A stretch of 64,000 bases of DNA from Granulicella aggregans (GTDB taxonomy: Bacteria > Acidobacteriota > Terriglobia > Terriglobales > Acidobacteriaceae). This document shows, piece by piece, positions 53,374 to 62,158 of this stretch. The notes beneath the pieces are model-generated. The model saw only the letters and a program-made list of their open reading frames with translations. It was not told the origin of the DNA and did no database searches. How positions within the stretch are numbered: the first letter of the stretch is position 1; every line of letters begins with the position of its first letter. The stretch spans positions 124,001 to 188,000 of the forward strand of contig NZ_JACHIP010000001.1 in assembly GCF_014203275.1 (NCBI RefSeq), read 5' to 3'. The position numbers were made by a program, and so were the translations under genes.

Positions 53374-54978
53374 TTACGCCCGAACAGCCTTGAAAGTAGC
53401 TGTGCCGTACTCGCCAAGCTTTACGTCGCCGGCGAAGGTGTTGCCAGCGACAACGCCGGTGAAGGTATACGGAACTTCGGTGCCGCTCACCTGCATCGTT
53501 CCCGACAGCGTTGCGTGATCTGCAACGACCTTACCCTTGAGTTGCGAGTTGTAAACCTCGCCCTTCTGCGTGCCGCTCAACGCATCGCCATCCTGGCTGA
53601 GTTCCAACTGCTGCAGCCCGACGCCGCGAGAGTAGTTGATGGTCGCATTCCAGCTTCCCGCAAGGTTCGCGAGCGGCCCGGTGTAGACGGGAGGGTTGTC
53701 ATAGTGGCCCGGATTGCGCAGATACTTCGCGATGGTATCGGCAACGGTCTTGTAGTCGCCCGGCTGCATCATGTACGGCATAATGCCGATGGACGATTCC
53801 ATCATCTCTGGCCGGCGTCCACGTCCGCCGTCAACCAGAATCCGCGGCGTCCCTTTATCCAGCTTCTCGACGAGCTCGGTTCCGGTGATGCCGACCTTTG
53901 CGCCATCCCAGCGAATCTGCAATGTAGGCGCGCGGTTCGAGAGGTCCGCGCTCGGCATGCGAATCTCCGTCGTCACCGTCGGAATGCCCTTCACCGTCTC
54001 CGCAATATACTTGTCCCACTCCAGCCACTGGTGCTGTTCTGCTTCGTGATCGCGCTTGTACCACGCGCGCACAGCGGCGAGCATGCCCATCGCCTCTTCC
54101 TTGCCCACCTTCAGCGCGCGCCCCCAGTTGTGATGGGGCGCCGCGTTCCAGAAAGCCGCAGCGCATAGATCCTTCGGCCCAAGCAGAACGCCAGCCGTCT
54201 GCGGGCCGCGCATACACTTGCCGCCCGAATAAGCAACGAACGTCGCCCCTGCAGCGAGATGAATGTTCGGCACGAGAGGCTCTTCCGCCGCAGCATCCAC
54301 GAATACGGGGATGCCCTTCTCTTTCGCGATCGCGCAGATTGTCTTGATCGACAGCGGCTCTTCGAACGCGCGCGGGCCGGAGAGGATATAGATCATCGCC
54401 GTCTTCTCGTTGATCTTCGATCGCAGCTCATCATCGCTCTCGACCTCGACGATCTCCGGCCCGGACATGCGCACGCCGAAGTCATACGGGTTGCGCGAGT
54501 GTTTGGGAATAATCACCTGGCTGCGCTTCTTTTTGTACGGGAGCGACTGCGACAGCTCCGGGTCGGTCCCGCAGATACAAGCCACCGTTGCAAGGGCGAT
54601 CGCGGCCTCACACCCTACCGTAACGATCGCGCTCGGCGCTCCCATGTGGCTTGCGATCTCCGCGCCTACGGCGGGCATCAACTCGTCGAGATGCACGTAG
54701 TGATGGGATGCCTCGAACATCGCCTGCTTCACCTCCGGCAGTGACTGCGAGCCTGTAATGATGGTGAACGTGCCTCGTGCATTGATGAGCGGCCTCACGC
54801 CGATCTTTGTGTAGAGATTCTCAGTGGCCGTTCCGGTGTTGACCGGCATGGCACCCGGTTCGCCCGTCAGCAACGCCGCCGAAGCGCTGACAGGAGCCGC
54901 AGCAAGCGCCGCCGATAGAATTCCGGACTGCTTCAATACGTCTCGTCTCGACCAGTTACCACGCTTCAAAAGGCGCAT
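53374..54978 (-). CDS. Exported SelA-like PLP enzyme with extra C-terminal beta domain
   Basis: A 534-residue paralogue of the 47,841 product. Tat-like leader (RGNWSRRDVLKQSGILSAAL); SelA-like core with IGVRPLINARGTFTIITGSQ, VTVGCEAAIALATVACICG, the Asp in PVFVDAAAEEP, and PLP lysine in AYSGGKCMRGPQTAG. After ~430 comes a linker and about 100 residues of antiparallel beta strands (GSWNATINYSRGVGLQQLEL, GTATFKAVRA) of lipocalin or DUF type. The first paralogue has no such domain. Probably a second lyase with a different substrate, transcribed with amidohydrolase and RraA-like genes. Confidence 0.8.
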   Translation of the reverse strand: MRLLKRGNWSRRDVLKQSGILSAALAAAPVSASAALLTGEPGAMPVNTGTATENLYTKIGVRPLINARGTFTIITGSQSLPEVKQAMFEASHHYVHLDELMPAVGAEIASHMGAPSAIVTVGCEAAIALATVACICGTDPELSQSLPYKKKRSQVIIPKHSRNPYDFGVRMSGPEIVEVESDDELRSKINEKTAMIYILSGPRAFEEPLSIKTICAIAKEKGIPVFVDAAAEEPLVPNIHLAAGATFVAYSGGKCMRGPQTAGVLLGPKDLCAAAFWNAAPHHNWGRALKVGKEEAMGMLAAVRAWYKRDHEAEQHQWLEWDKYIAETVKGIPTVTTEIRMPSADLSNRAPTLQIRWDGAKVGITGTELVEKLDKGTPRILVDGGRGRRPEMMESSIGIMPYMMQPGDYKTVADTIAKYLRNPGHYDNPPVYTGPLANLAGSWNATINYSRGVGLQQLELSQDGDALSGTQKGEVYNSQLKGKVVADHATLSGTMQVSGTEVPYTFTGVVAGNTFAGDVKLGEYGTATFKAVRA

Positions 54979-55112
54979 CGTTGCTTTCCCGTCTTTCCTG
55001 CTTCTCTGATATTGGCTTTCGATGGAGCTTCCATTGCACTCCGTTGTAATGGTCCTGTCATCGGGCGGAAGCCCCGTACCCTGCTAGGTCAAATGCCCTA
55101 GATGCTTCGCAA

Positions 55113-55865
55113 TCAAATTCGCCCGAACTGCTTCACTGCTTCCACGATGGAGTGGAACTTTTCGATATACGGATACATACTGTGCTCGCTCTCATCCAGC
55201 TTCTGCGCGCGCAGCAGCACCTCGACAGCATGAGCCCGCGGCACGACGACCACGCCATCCTGGTCAGCTACGATGATGTCTCCGCCACTTACCTTTGCAC
55301 CCGCGACATCGATGGTTCCGTTCATCCCACCGAAGCGATAATGCGAGACCGAGGTCGAAGGCACCGGTCCCGTCGCGTACACAGGAAAGCCGATCCGCTT
55401 CAACTGCGGCAGGTCGCGAACTCCGCCATCGACGACTGCTCCGGCAAATCCTCGCGCGAACATGGCTGTCCCCATCAGGCCGCCCATGCCGGCGATGTCT
55501 TCGCCGTCCTCCACCTTCATCACGTAGACAGAGCCGGGGCCACCGCTGTCGATCGCGCTCAGCATCCCCGCCAGCGCAGCCGGATCGTTGTTCTCTTCCT
55601 TCTTCAACAGGACCGTCAGCGCGATGCCCGCAAACTTGGTGGGGAAGATCGCCTGGACCTTATGCGACATGTAGTGCTTCTCGTGAAGAAGCTGCTCCTC
55701 CGCATCCGAGACCGACGCCGCTTCAACATGCCGATACGCCTCGAGCATCCGCGCCGTATCGTGTTCGTAGTCCGCTGCCGTCAGCGGAGTGTCCGCACGG
55801 ACTCCCGCTACGACAAACAACAACGCCGCGACGCTACCAAAGACAGTTCGTCCGCCGATTCTCAT
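55113..55865 (-). CDS. Exported RraA-family protein
   Basis: A 250-residue protein with signal peptide (VFGSVAALLFVVAGVRA). The RraA/HMG-aldolase-like fold: HVEAASVSDAEEQL, GTAMFARGFAGAVVDGGVRD with the Arg-Asp signature, and GGDIIVADQDGVVVVPR. Family members are class II pyruvate aldolases or decarboxylases in addition to RNase regulators; the metabolic role fits here. It is part of the minus-strand set with SelA-like and amidohydrolase genes. Export is unusual for the family. Confidence 0.8.
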   Translation of the reverse strand: MRIGGRTVFGSVAALLFVVAGVRADTPLTAADYEHDTARMLEAYRHVEAASVSDAEEQLLHEKHYMSHKVQAIFPTKFAGIALTVLLKKEENNDPAALAGMLSAIDSGGPGSVYVMKVEDGEDIAGMGGLMGTAMFARGFAGAVVDGGVRDLPQLKRIGFPVYATGPVPSTSVSHYRFGGMNGTIDVAGAKVSGGDIIVADQDGVVVVPRAHAVEVLLRAQKLDESEHSMYPYIEKFHSIVEAVKQFGRI

Positions 55866-55881
55866 CTCTCACGCTCCTCAT

Positions 55882-56571
55882 CTAATCAAAGTGAACCAAG
55901 CCACGCTGCAGAGCGTAGATGGTCGCCTGGGTTCTATCCCGCGCGCCCATCTTGTCCAGCACGGACGACACATGAATCCGCACCGTCTTCTCTGCAATTC
56001 GCAGCGCCTCGGCAATCTCGCGGTTCGATAGCCCCTGGGTAATACACACCAGCACCTCACTCTCACGAGGTGTCAGTTCGACTGCGGGAGTCCTCTCCGC
56101 CAGACGATCAAGCGCGACCCGCGGAAGATACCGAAGGTCACGGGCCACGTTGCGAATGGCGTTGATGACCTCCTCTCCGCTCGCATCTTTGGTCAAATAG
56201 GCCATGGCACCTGAGCGCACCGCGCGATAGATATCTTCCGATCCGTGATAGTTAGAAAGCACCACGATTCGCGCCGGCTGGGCCATCTTGCGCAACGCAA
56301 CGATCACTTCGAAGCCGCTTACCCGCGGCAGTCGCAGATCGAGCACCACCACGTCCGGCTTCAGCGCGCGAAACTGCTCGATGCCTTGCTCCCCATCCGA
56401 CGCTTCACCGACGACCTTGATCTGGGAGTGACCCGCAAGCACACTCTGCAAGGCCATTCGCGCCAGGAAATGATCTTCAATCAGCAGGACCCGGATCGGC
56501 TTCAGTCCCGAAGTTCGTACCGGATATCCTGGCCGTTCCGTAGCGCTCTCAACTTCCTGGTCTCCGTACAT
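55882..56571 (-). CDS. NarL/FixJ-type response regulator
   Basis: A 229-residue two-domain regulator: receiver (IRVLLIEDHFLARMALQSVL, phospho-acceptor Asp in DVVVLDLRLPRVSG, Lys in MAYLTKDAS) and LuxR HTH (LTPRESEVLVCITQGLSNRE, KTVRIHVSSVLDKMGARDRT). ATG 56571 is chosen because AGGGG precedes it; the ATG at 56655 lies in the kinase gene. It forms a pair with the upstream histidine kinase. It ends 16 bp before the RraA-like gene start, so it probably controls the catabolic genes. Confidence 0.9.
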   Translation of the reverse strand: MYGDQEVESATERPGYPVRTSGLKPIRVLLIEDHFLARMALQSVLAGHSQIKVVGEASDGEQGIEQFRALKPDVVVLDLRLPRVSGFEVIVALRKMAQPARIVVLSNYHGSEDIYRAVRSGAMAYLTKDASGEEVINAIRNVARDLRYLPRVALDRLAERTPAVELTPRESEVLVCITQGLSNREIAEALRIAEKTVRIHVSSVLDKMGARDRTQATIYALQRGLVHFD

Positions 56572-56629
56572 AGTTACGTCCCCTTGATCAACTTCCCAAT
56601 CCTGCGGTTCCCTGGCCTGGACGCCGAGC

Positions 56630-57922
56630 TTAGACCCCAATCCAAGGCACCACATCCCTTTGCTTCGACGAGCGATCGATTGCCTGAAAACTAACCGTCA
56701 CCGCAACCTCAGTCCCTACCTGCGCCGAACTTGTCAGCCGCAGAGCTCCGCCAAGCTTCCTCGCGCGTTCCTGCATGACCGGAATCCCGAAGTGCCCGGT
56801 CCGGGTCGATGCGTCCGACACATGAAATCCGCTGCCATCGTCCTTCACCGAGAGGTTCAGCGAATCGGTACCAAACCGCAGTGCTATGTGAATATTCGTC
56901 GCCTTCGCGTGGCGCACCGCATTCGTAATGGCCTCCTGCCCGATGCAAACGAGGTGGTGTACCGCCCCGGGCGCAATGGGAGTCTCGTCGCCATACACTT
57001 CAAACGTCGTCTCGATTGTTTCCCGCGTGCGGTGAGTTGCCAAAGCGCGTGTCAGCGCCTGCGAGAGGTTGTCGGTCAACTCTTCGGTGTCGCGCAGGTC
57101 CCAGATAATTCGCCTCGCCTCTGCCTGGCAGTGCGAGACCATGCTGCGTGCCAGTTCACAGGACTTCGCCGCGGGCGTCAGATCTGCATGAGTATCCCGA
57201 AACAACTTCGCCGTCGCCTCCAGTTGCCAGGAGATGGCTGCAAATCCGGCCATGAGGGTGTCATGACAGTCGCTCGCGATCCGGTTCCGCTCTTCCAGCA
57301 CAATCCCCATCTCGCCTTTCAGTAATTGATCTCGCTGGCTCAGTAGCTGCGTCCCAAGCAACACCATTCCTACCCCAACCAGGACGTAAAAGTACCACGT
57401 CTGGTAGAAGAATCGCCGTTGGACGACCTTGAGAGTCGCTGCGGTTCCGGGCCACTGTCCGCCTGCCTGACGGGCTTCTACTTCCATCTCAAAGTGCCCC
57501 GGGCCAAGTCGCCGGTAGTGGGCAAGTTTGCTCCGTGTCACGGTCCAGTCAGGGTCATATCCAGTCAGGCGGTAGCGAAACTCTAGATCGACGTCATGTT
57601 CCTGCGCCGCACCGAAAAAGATCACCAGGTCGCGGTTCCCTGCGCTCAAGACCAGCGGCTCCAGGCTCACGCTTGTAGGCCCGGTCTCGGACCCCAGAGA
57701 CCAGCCTTGGATCACGACCCTTGCCGGCGAAGTTCCATCCAACACGACCGTTCCGGTCCGGTCTCGACCTGCGGATGTCGTCATCTCCGTGGATGGCGTT
57801 GGATAGGGCACGATCTGTGCCTCCACACCTCTGCCCGCCAGCAACATTGCGCCAGCCAGCACGAAATACAGCGGCCTCCTTATGCATGCCATCGCTGGAG
57901 AAACACCCTGGTTGAGAGTCAA
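56630..57922 (-). CDS. Membrane histidine kinase with triple-tyrosine domain
   Basis: A 430-residue kinase. A signal (RRPLYFVLAGAMLLAGRGVE), then a Y_Y_Y-like sensor domain (DLVIFFGAAQEHDVDLEFRY, WTVTRSKLAHYRRLGPGHFE), a transmembrane helix (WYFYVLVGVGMVLLGTQLL), HisKA_3 with phospho-His in RIASDCHDTLMAGF, and HATPase with N box IGQEAITNAVRHA and DDGSGF. Related Acidobacteriota sensors carry a beta-propeller before Y_Y_Y; here it is missing, leaving ~75 residues. It pairs with the NarL-type regulator whose gene overlaps or follows. Confidence 0.88.
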   Translation of the reverse strand: MTLNQGVSPAMACIRRPLYFVLAGAMLLAGRGVEAQIVPYPTPSTEMTTSAGRDRTGTVVLDGTSPARVVIQGWSLGSETGPTSVSLEPLVLSAGNRDLVIFFGAAQEHDVDLEFRYRLTGYDPDWTVTRSKLAHYRRLGPGHFEMEVEARQAGGQWPGTAATLKVVQRRFFYQTWYFYVLVGVGMVLLGTQLLSQRDQLLKGEMGIVLEERNRIASDCHDTLMAGFAAISWQLEATAKLFRDTHADLTPAAKSCELARSMVSHCQAEARRIIWDLRDTEELTDNLSQALTRALATHRTRETIETTFEVYGDETPIAPGAVHHLVCIGQEAITNAVRHAKATNIHIALRFGTDSLNLSVKDDGSGFHVSDASTRTGHFGIPVMQERARKLGGALRLTSSAQVGTEVAVTVSFQAIDRSSKQRDVVPWIGV

Positions 57923-57963
57923 TAGGTCATTATTCCACGAGATTCTGAGTCTTCTTGACTCCG

Positions 57964-59253
57964 TCAGTCCTCAAGCGCCCGCTCCGGATGCACCACCAGC
58001 CAGCAGAGTGACCCCACGACAGCCATCACCGCAGCGACACCGAACGAAGTCGTCCAACCAAACCTTTGCGCGATCCATGGCGTCATGGTTGCAGTCAATG
58101 CTCCGCCGAACTGCCCTGCCATGTTCACCAGGGAAGAGAATACGCTCGAGCTTCGACCCGCAATGTCTACCGAGACCGACCAGAAGCTGCTCTGTGACAT
58201 ATAGAGCGCGCCGGCACCCCCGGCGAGGATGATTCCCGCCCACTGCGGGCTGCTTACCTGGGAACCCACTATCAAGAACACTGCCGTCGCCAGCAATGAC
58301 GCCGCCGCCAGATAGCAACGTCCGAATCGCAGACCGAACCGCTTCGTCAGTCGGTCCGACAGCGAACCGCCTACTAAGCAGAACACTGTCATACACAGGA
58401 AAGGCAGCATCGCGTAGCGTGCGCTCAGTTTTAGATTCACCCCACGTACCTGCGCCATGTACAGAAAAAACCAGCTAAAGAAGACCCATGCGATATATCC
58501 AAAGCTGAAGTACCCAGCCATCAACGCTGCCAGGTCGCGCCGGGCAAAAAGCGCCTTCCAGGAGATGACGCTCTCTCCCGTTCGCCTGCCGTCACGCGAA
58601 TCGAACGTCAGACCCGACCGGATCTCCTTCAGCTCTGCTCGCGACACGCCCGGATGCTCCTCCGGATTGTCGCGTGCGAACACCCACCAGACCATGCCCG
58701 CCGCGCAGCCCACGAACGCGCTGAACCAGAACGCAGCCCGCCAGCCTTCGCCAAGGATGATCCACGTCAACAGTGGGGGTGTCAGGCCGCTTCCTGCCCC
58801 AACGCCCGCAAAGATCAGGCCGTTCATCACCCCGCGTTCATTCTGTGGAATCCATGACGCGACAAACTGGTTCGCTGCGGGATAAATCACCGCCTCGCCC
58901 GCACCCAGCAGGAACCGCACCGCGATCAACAAGCCAATCGTGTGTGCATGGCCGGTCGGCAGGGCAGTAATCAACGCCGTCGCCGCTCCCCACCATAGTA
59001 CTCCGAGGGTCAGCACCCACCTGGGCCCGAACCGTGCCGCCAGAATTCCTGCCGGCAACTGGAACCCGGCGTACCCGATAAGAAATGCGGAAAACACCCA
59101 TCCCAGAGACTGGTTGTTCAAGCCATAATCCCGGCTGATGTCCAGCCCGGCAATCGAAATGTTCGTGCGATCGAGAAAGGCAACGCCGCTCAGAACAAAT
59201 AGCCAGAAACCAAGAAAGTACCGGACTCGGATTCGAGGTACGACCTTGATCAT
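57964..59253 (-). CDS. MFS transporter, anion:cation symporter type
   Basis: A 429-residue 12-helix transporter. The signature WLFVLSGVAFLDRTNISIAG then YAGFQLPAGILAARFGPRWV is typical of the ACS family (hexuronate, galactonate, glucarate carriers). ATG 59253 follows AGGGGG. It lies upstream of the two-component system and next to GH42. It likely carries a sugar acid, such as 2-keto-3-deoxygluconate, into the cell to feed KDG kinase and KDPG aldolase (inference). Confidence 0.88.
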   Translation of the reverse strand: MIKVVPRIRVRYFLGFWLFVLSGVAFLDRTNISIAGLDISRDYGLNNQSLGWVFSAFLIGYAGFQLPAGILAARFGPRWVLTLGVLWWGAATALITALPTGHAHTIGLLIAVRFLLGAGEAVIYPAANQFVASWIPQNERGVMNGLIFAGVGAGSGLTPPLLTWIILGEGWRAAFWFSAFVGCAAGMVWWVFARDNPEEHPGVSRAELKEIRSGLTFDSRDGRRTGESVISWKALFARRDLAALMAGYFSFGYIAWVFFSWFFLYMAQVRGVNLKLSARYAMLPFLCMTVFCLVGGSLSDRLTKRFGLRFGRCYLAAASLLATAVFLIVGSQVSSPQWAGIILAGGAGALYMSQSSFWSVSVDIAGRSSSVFSSLVNMAGQFGGALTATMTPWIAQRFGWTTSFGVAAVMAVVGSLCWLVVHPERALED

Positions 59254-59551
59254 CGTTCCCCCTGCTCTACAGGCTCGCGCCGAGAAGGCCCATACGAAAT
59301 GAGAAGTGCTGTCATTAGACTGACATCCATCTTCCCGGAGAAAGGTGCCCATAGCCTAGGGCATATGTCCCACGAAGATCGAATTCTTGAAAGAGCTCAA
59401 GCAAAATGGGCAAGCGGACGAGGCGCGGCGTCGGTGCTCCGGCGCTCCTCACCAGAATTCGCTAAGCTTATAGCAAATTATTCGGCTCTCTCCGTTTCCA
59501 AGTGAGTCGAAGATCCGATACGCTCCAATCACTGCTGCGAGGGCTAAAAAA

Positions 59552-61678
59552 TTGAGATTCGCGAAAACGTATTCCCTGCTATTCATGGCTTCATTGATCA
59601 CCCTCGCCGCCCTCTCAACTGACCTCACCTGGAGCCAATCGCCCAAAGTCCCGTCTCAAACCATCCTCTTCGGCGCAGCCTACTACGAGGAGTACTCCCC
59701 CACCGACCGCCTCGACGAAGATATCCGCATGATGAAGGCGGCCAACATCACTGTCGTCCGCATCGCGGAGTCCACCTGGGGCACCCTTGAACCGCAGGAA
59801 GGCGTCTTCGACTTCAGCCATGTCGATCGCGTCCTCAACGCCATGGACAAGGCTGGCATCAAGGTCATCGTCGGCACGCCTACCTACGCCTTTCCCACGT
59901 GGCTCGCCCGCGAGCATCCCGACGTCCTCGCCATCACGCCGCAAGGTCCCGGCATCTACGGCCGTCGCCAGAACATGGACATCACCAACCCGAACTTCCG
60001 TGCCGCTGCACAGCGTGTCATCGTCGCACTCATCGACCACGTCAAGGATCACCCCAGCGTCATTGGCTACCAGGTCGACAACGAGACCAAGTACTACGAC
60101 ACCAGCGGCCCTAACGTGCAGGCCGCCTTCGTGAAGTGGATGCAGGCCCGCCATCCCGACCTCAACAAGCTCAATCACGACTTCGGCCTCGACTACTGGA
60201 GCAACCGCATCAATCGCTGGGAAGACTTCCCCTCCGCGAACGGCTCCATCAACGCCAGCCTCTCCTCCGCCTTCGCGGAGTTCCAACGTGGCCTCGTCAC
60301 GGAGTATCTCGGCTGGCAGGCATCGCTCATCCGCCAGCACGATCGCCCCGACCAGTTCCTCACCCAGAACTTCGATCTCGACTGGCGCGGCTACTCCTAC
60401 GGCGTTCAGACAGAGGTCAATCACTTCGACGCTGCACGCGTTCTCGATGTCGCCGGCATCGACATCTATCACCCCACGCAAGACCACCTCACCGGCACCG
60501 AGATCGCCTTCGGCGGCGACATCGCCCGCTCCATACGCGGCGGCCAGAACTATCTCGTCATGGAGACCGAAGCCCAGGGCTTTCCCGAGTGGACTCCCTA
60601 CCCCGGCCAACTCCGCCTCCAGGCCTTCAGCCATCTCGCCTCCGGCGCCAACATGCTTGAATACTGGCACTGGAGCACCACCAACAACGCCGCCGAAACC
60701 TACTGGCGCGGCCTGCTCAGCCAGGACGAAAAGCCCAACCCCACCTACGACGAAGCCGCCACCATTGGCAAAGACCTCGCCCGCCTAGGCCCCGAACTCG
60801 TCAACATGAAGAAGCAGAATCGCATTGCGATCTACGTCAGCAACCAGGCATTGACCGCATTCAACGCCTTCAAGTTCGGTTGGACCTCGCGCACGACTTA
60901 CAACGATGTCATGCGGCCCTTCTACGACGCTCTCTATCGCATGAACGAAGAGGTCGACTTCATCGATCCCTCAACCACCGATCTCTCCCGCTACAAGCTC
61001 ATCGTCGTCCCGGCCCTCTACGCCGCGTCAGACGCCGAGATCGAACACCTCAACGCCTTCGCGAAGTCGGGCGGTCATCTCGTCTACACCTTCAAGAGCG
61101 GTTTCTCCGATGAGAACGTCAAGGTCCGGTCTGGCCCGCAAGGAGGCGCTGTGGCAGAGGCTGCGGGCATCCACTACAACCAGTTCACCATCCCTGAAGG
61201 CGTCTCGCTCGATGGCGATCCTTATCACGTAGGCACCGCCGACAACTCCGCACGCTGGTGGATGGAGTTGCTAACGCCCACGACTGCCACAATCCTGGCC
61301 CAGTACCATCATCCCGTCTGGGGCAAGTACGCCGCGATCACCCGCAACACCTATGGCAAAGGAGAAGTCACCTACATCGGCTTCATGCCCAGCGATGCTC
61401 TCGCCGAGAAGATCATGAAGGAAGCCGTCGAGCGCGCCAACCTCTGGGGACCGCAGCAGACGCTCCACTTCCCCACCATCATGCGCAGCGGCGTGCTCGC
61501 GAATGGCAAAGCCGTCCACTACGTGTTGAACTACACAGCCGCGCCAGTTCAGGCCAGCTACGGCTTCCCCACAGGCAAAGACCTGCTCTCAGGAACTACC
61601 GTCCAGAAAGATGGCACGATAGCACTGCCTGCATGGGGAGCCGCTATCGTGGAAGAAGGCACCCAGACCAAGCCCTGA
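59552..61678 (+). CDS. Exported GH42 beta-galactosidase-like enzyme
   Basis: A 708-residue protein with signal peptide (MRFAKTYSLLFMASLITLAA). GH42 motifs: GAAYYEEYSPTDRLDEDIRM, acid/base Glu in IGYQVDNETKYYD, nucleophile Glu in YLVMETEAQGF, then the C-terminal trimer-type domain (RIAIYVSNQALTAFNAFKFG). A TTG start at 59552 is required for the signal peptide, with GAGG upstream. It is divergent from the MFS transporter. It probably frees galactose or related residues from plant or microbial glycans. Confidence 0.9.
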   Translation: MRFAKTYSLLFMASLITLAALSTDLTWSQSPKVPSQTILFGAAYYEEYSPTDRLDEDIRMMKAANITVVRIAESTWGTLEPQEGVFDFSHVDRVLNAMDKAGIKVIVGTPTYAFPTWLAREHPDVLAITPQGPGIYGRRQNMDITNPNFRAAAQRVIVALIDHVKDHPSVIGYQVDNETKYYDTSGPNVQAAFVKWMQARHPDLNKLNHDFGLDYWSNRINRWEDFPSANGSINASLSSAFAEFQRGLVTEYLGWQASLIRQHDRPDQFLTQNFDLDWRGYSYGVQTEVNHFDAARVLDVAGIDIYHPTQDHLTGTEIAFGGDIARSIRGGQNYLVMETEAQGFPEWTPYPGQLRLQAFSHLASGANMLEYWHWSTTNNAAETYWRGLLSQDEKPNPTYDEAATIGKDLARLGPELVNMKKQNRIAIYVSNQALTAFNAFKFGWTSRTTYNDVMRPFYDALYRMNEEVDFIDPSTTDLSRYKLIVVPALYAASDAEIEHLNAFAKSGGHLVYTFKSGFSDENVKVRSGPQGGAVAEAAGIHYNQFTIPEGVSLDGDPYHVGTADNSARWWMELLTPTTATILAQYHHPVWGKYAAITRNTYGKGEVTYIGFMPSDALAEKIMKEAVERANLWGPQQTLHFPTIMRSGVLANGKAVHYVLNYTAAPVQASYGFPTGKDLLSGTTVQKDGTIALPAWGAAIVEEGTQTKP

Positions 61679-61689
61679 CTACGCCAGCT

Positions 61690-62109
61690 TCACTTCGCAA
61701 AGAGACTACCGAAGTCGTCGAATCCCTTGAACTCCAGCGCGTTCCCCGCCGGGTCGAGCAGGAACATGGTACCCTGCTCACCCACCTCACCCTGGAACCG
61801 AATGTACGGCTCAATCACGAACTTCACTCCCTGAGACTTCAACCTCTCGGCAAACTCTTTCCACCGAGTCATCGTCAGCACAACCCCGAAGTGCGGCACA
61901 GGCACGTCATGCCCGTCCACGGGATTGGCGTAGTTCTCGGTCGCGACCTTCGGCTTGAAGTGAGCAACAATCTGGTGTCCAAACAAATCGAAGTCGATCC
62001 AGTGAGCCGCACTCCGACCCTCCGGACATCCAAGAACGGTGCCATAGAAATGCCTCGCGGCCTCCAGGTCATCGACAGGAAATGCGATATGAAACGGTGT
62101 CAATTGCAT
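61690..62109 (-). CDS. VOC/glyoxalase-fold protein
   Basis: A 139-residue protein with the two beta-alpha-beta-beta-beta units of the VOC superfamily: [54 protein letters not shown] and [16 protein letters not shown] with a metal-ligand Glu. Many such enzymes act as lyases or dioxygenases; here it is only a family call. It converges on the GH42 gene. Confidence 0.85.
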   Translation of the reverse strand: MQLTPFHIAFPVDDLEAARHFYGTVLGCPEGRSAAHWIDFDLFGHQIVAHFKPKVATENYANPVDGHDVPVPHFGVVLTMTRWKEFAERLKSQGVKFVIEPYIRFQGEVGEQGTMFLLDPAGNALEFKGFDDFGSLFAK

Positions 62110-62158
62110 CAGGCTTCAGTCTCCCTAAAGCCCTAGTCTATGCGCATCGGCGACAAGC

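Noticed and set aside
53368..54168. Plus-strand frame (266 codons) opposite the second SelA-like gene
   Set aside because: Arg/Leu/His-rich shadow; no family features.
55152..56042. Plus-strand frame (296 codons) opposite RraA-like and regulator genes
   Set aside because: Runs across two real genes and has His/Arg-rich shadow composition.
59615..60670. Long minus-strand frame (351 codons) opposite the GH42 gene
   Set aside because: Low-complexity Val/Glu/Asp/Gly composition and no ribosome site; the plus-strand frame has catalytic GH42 motifs.
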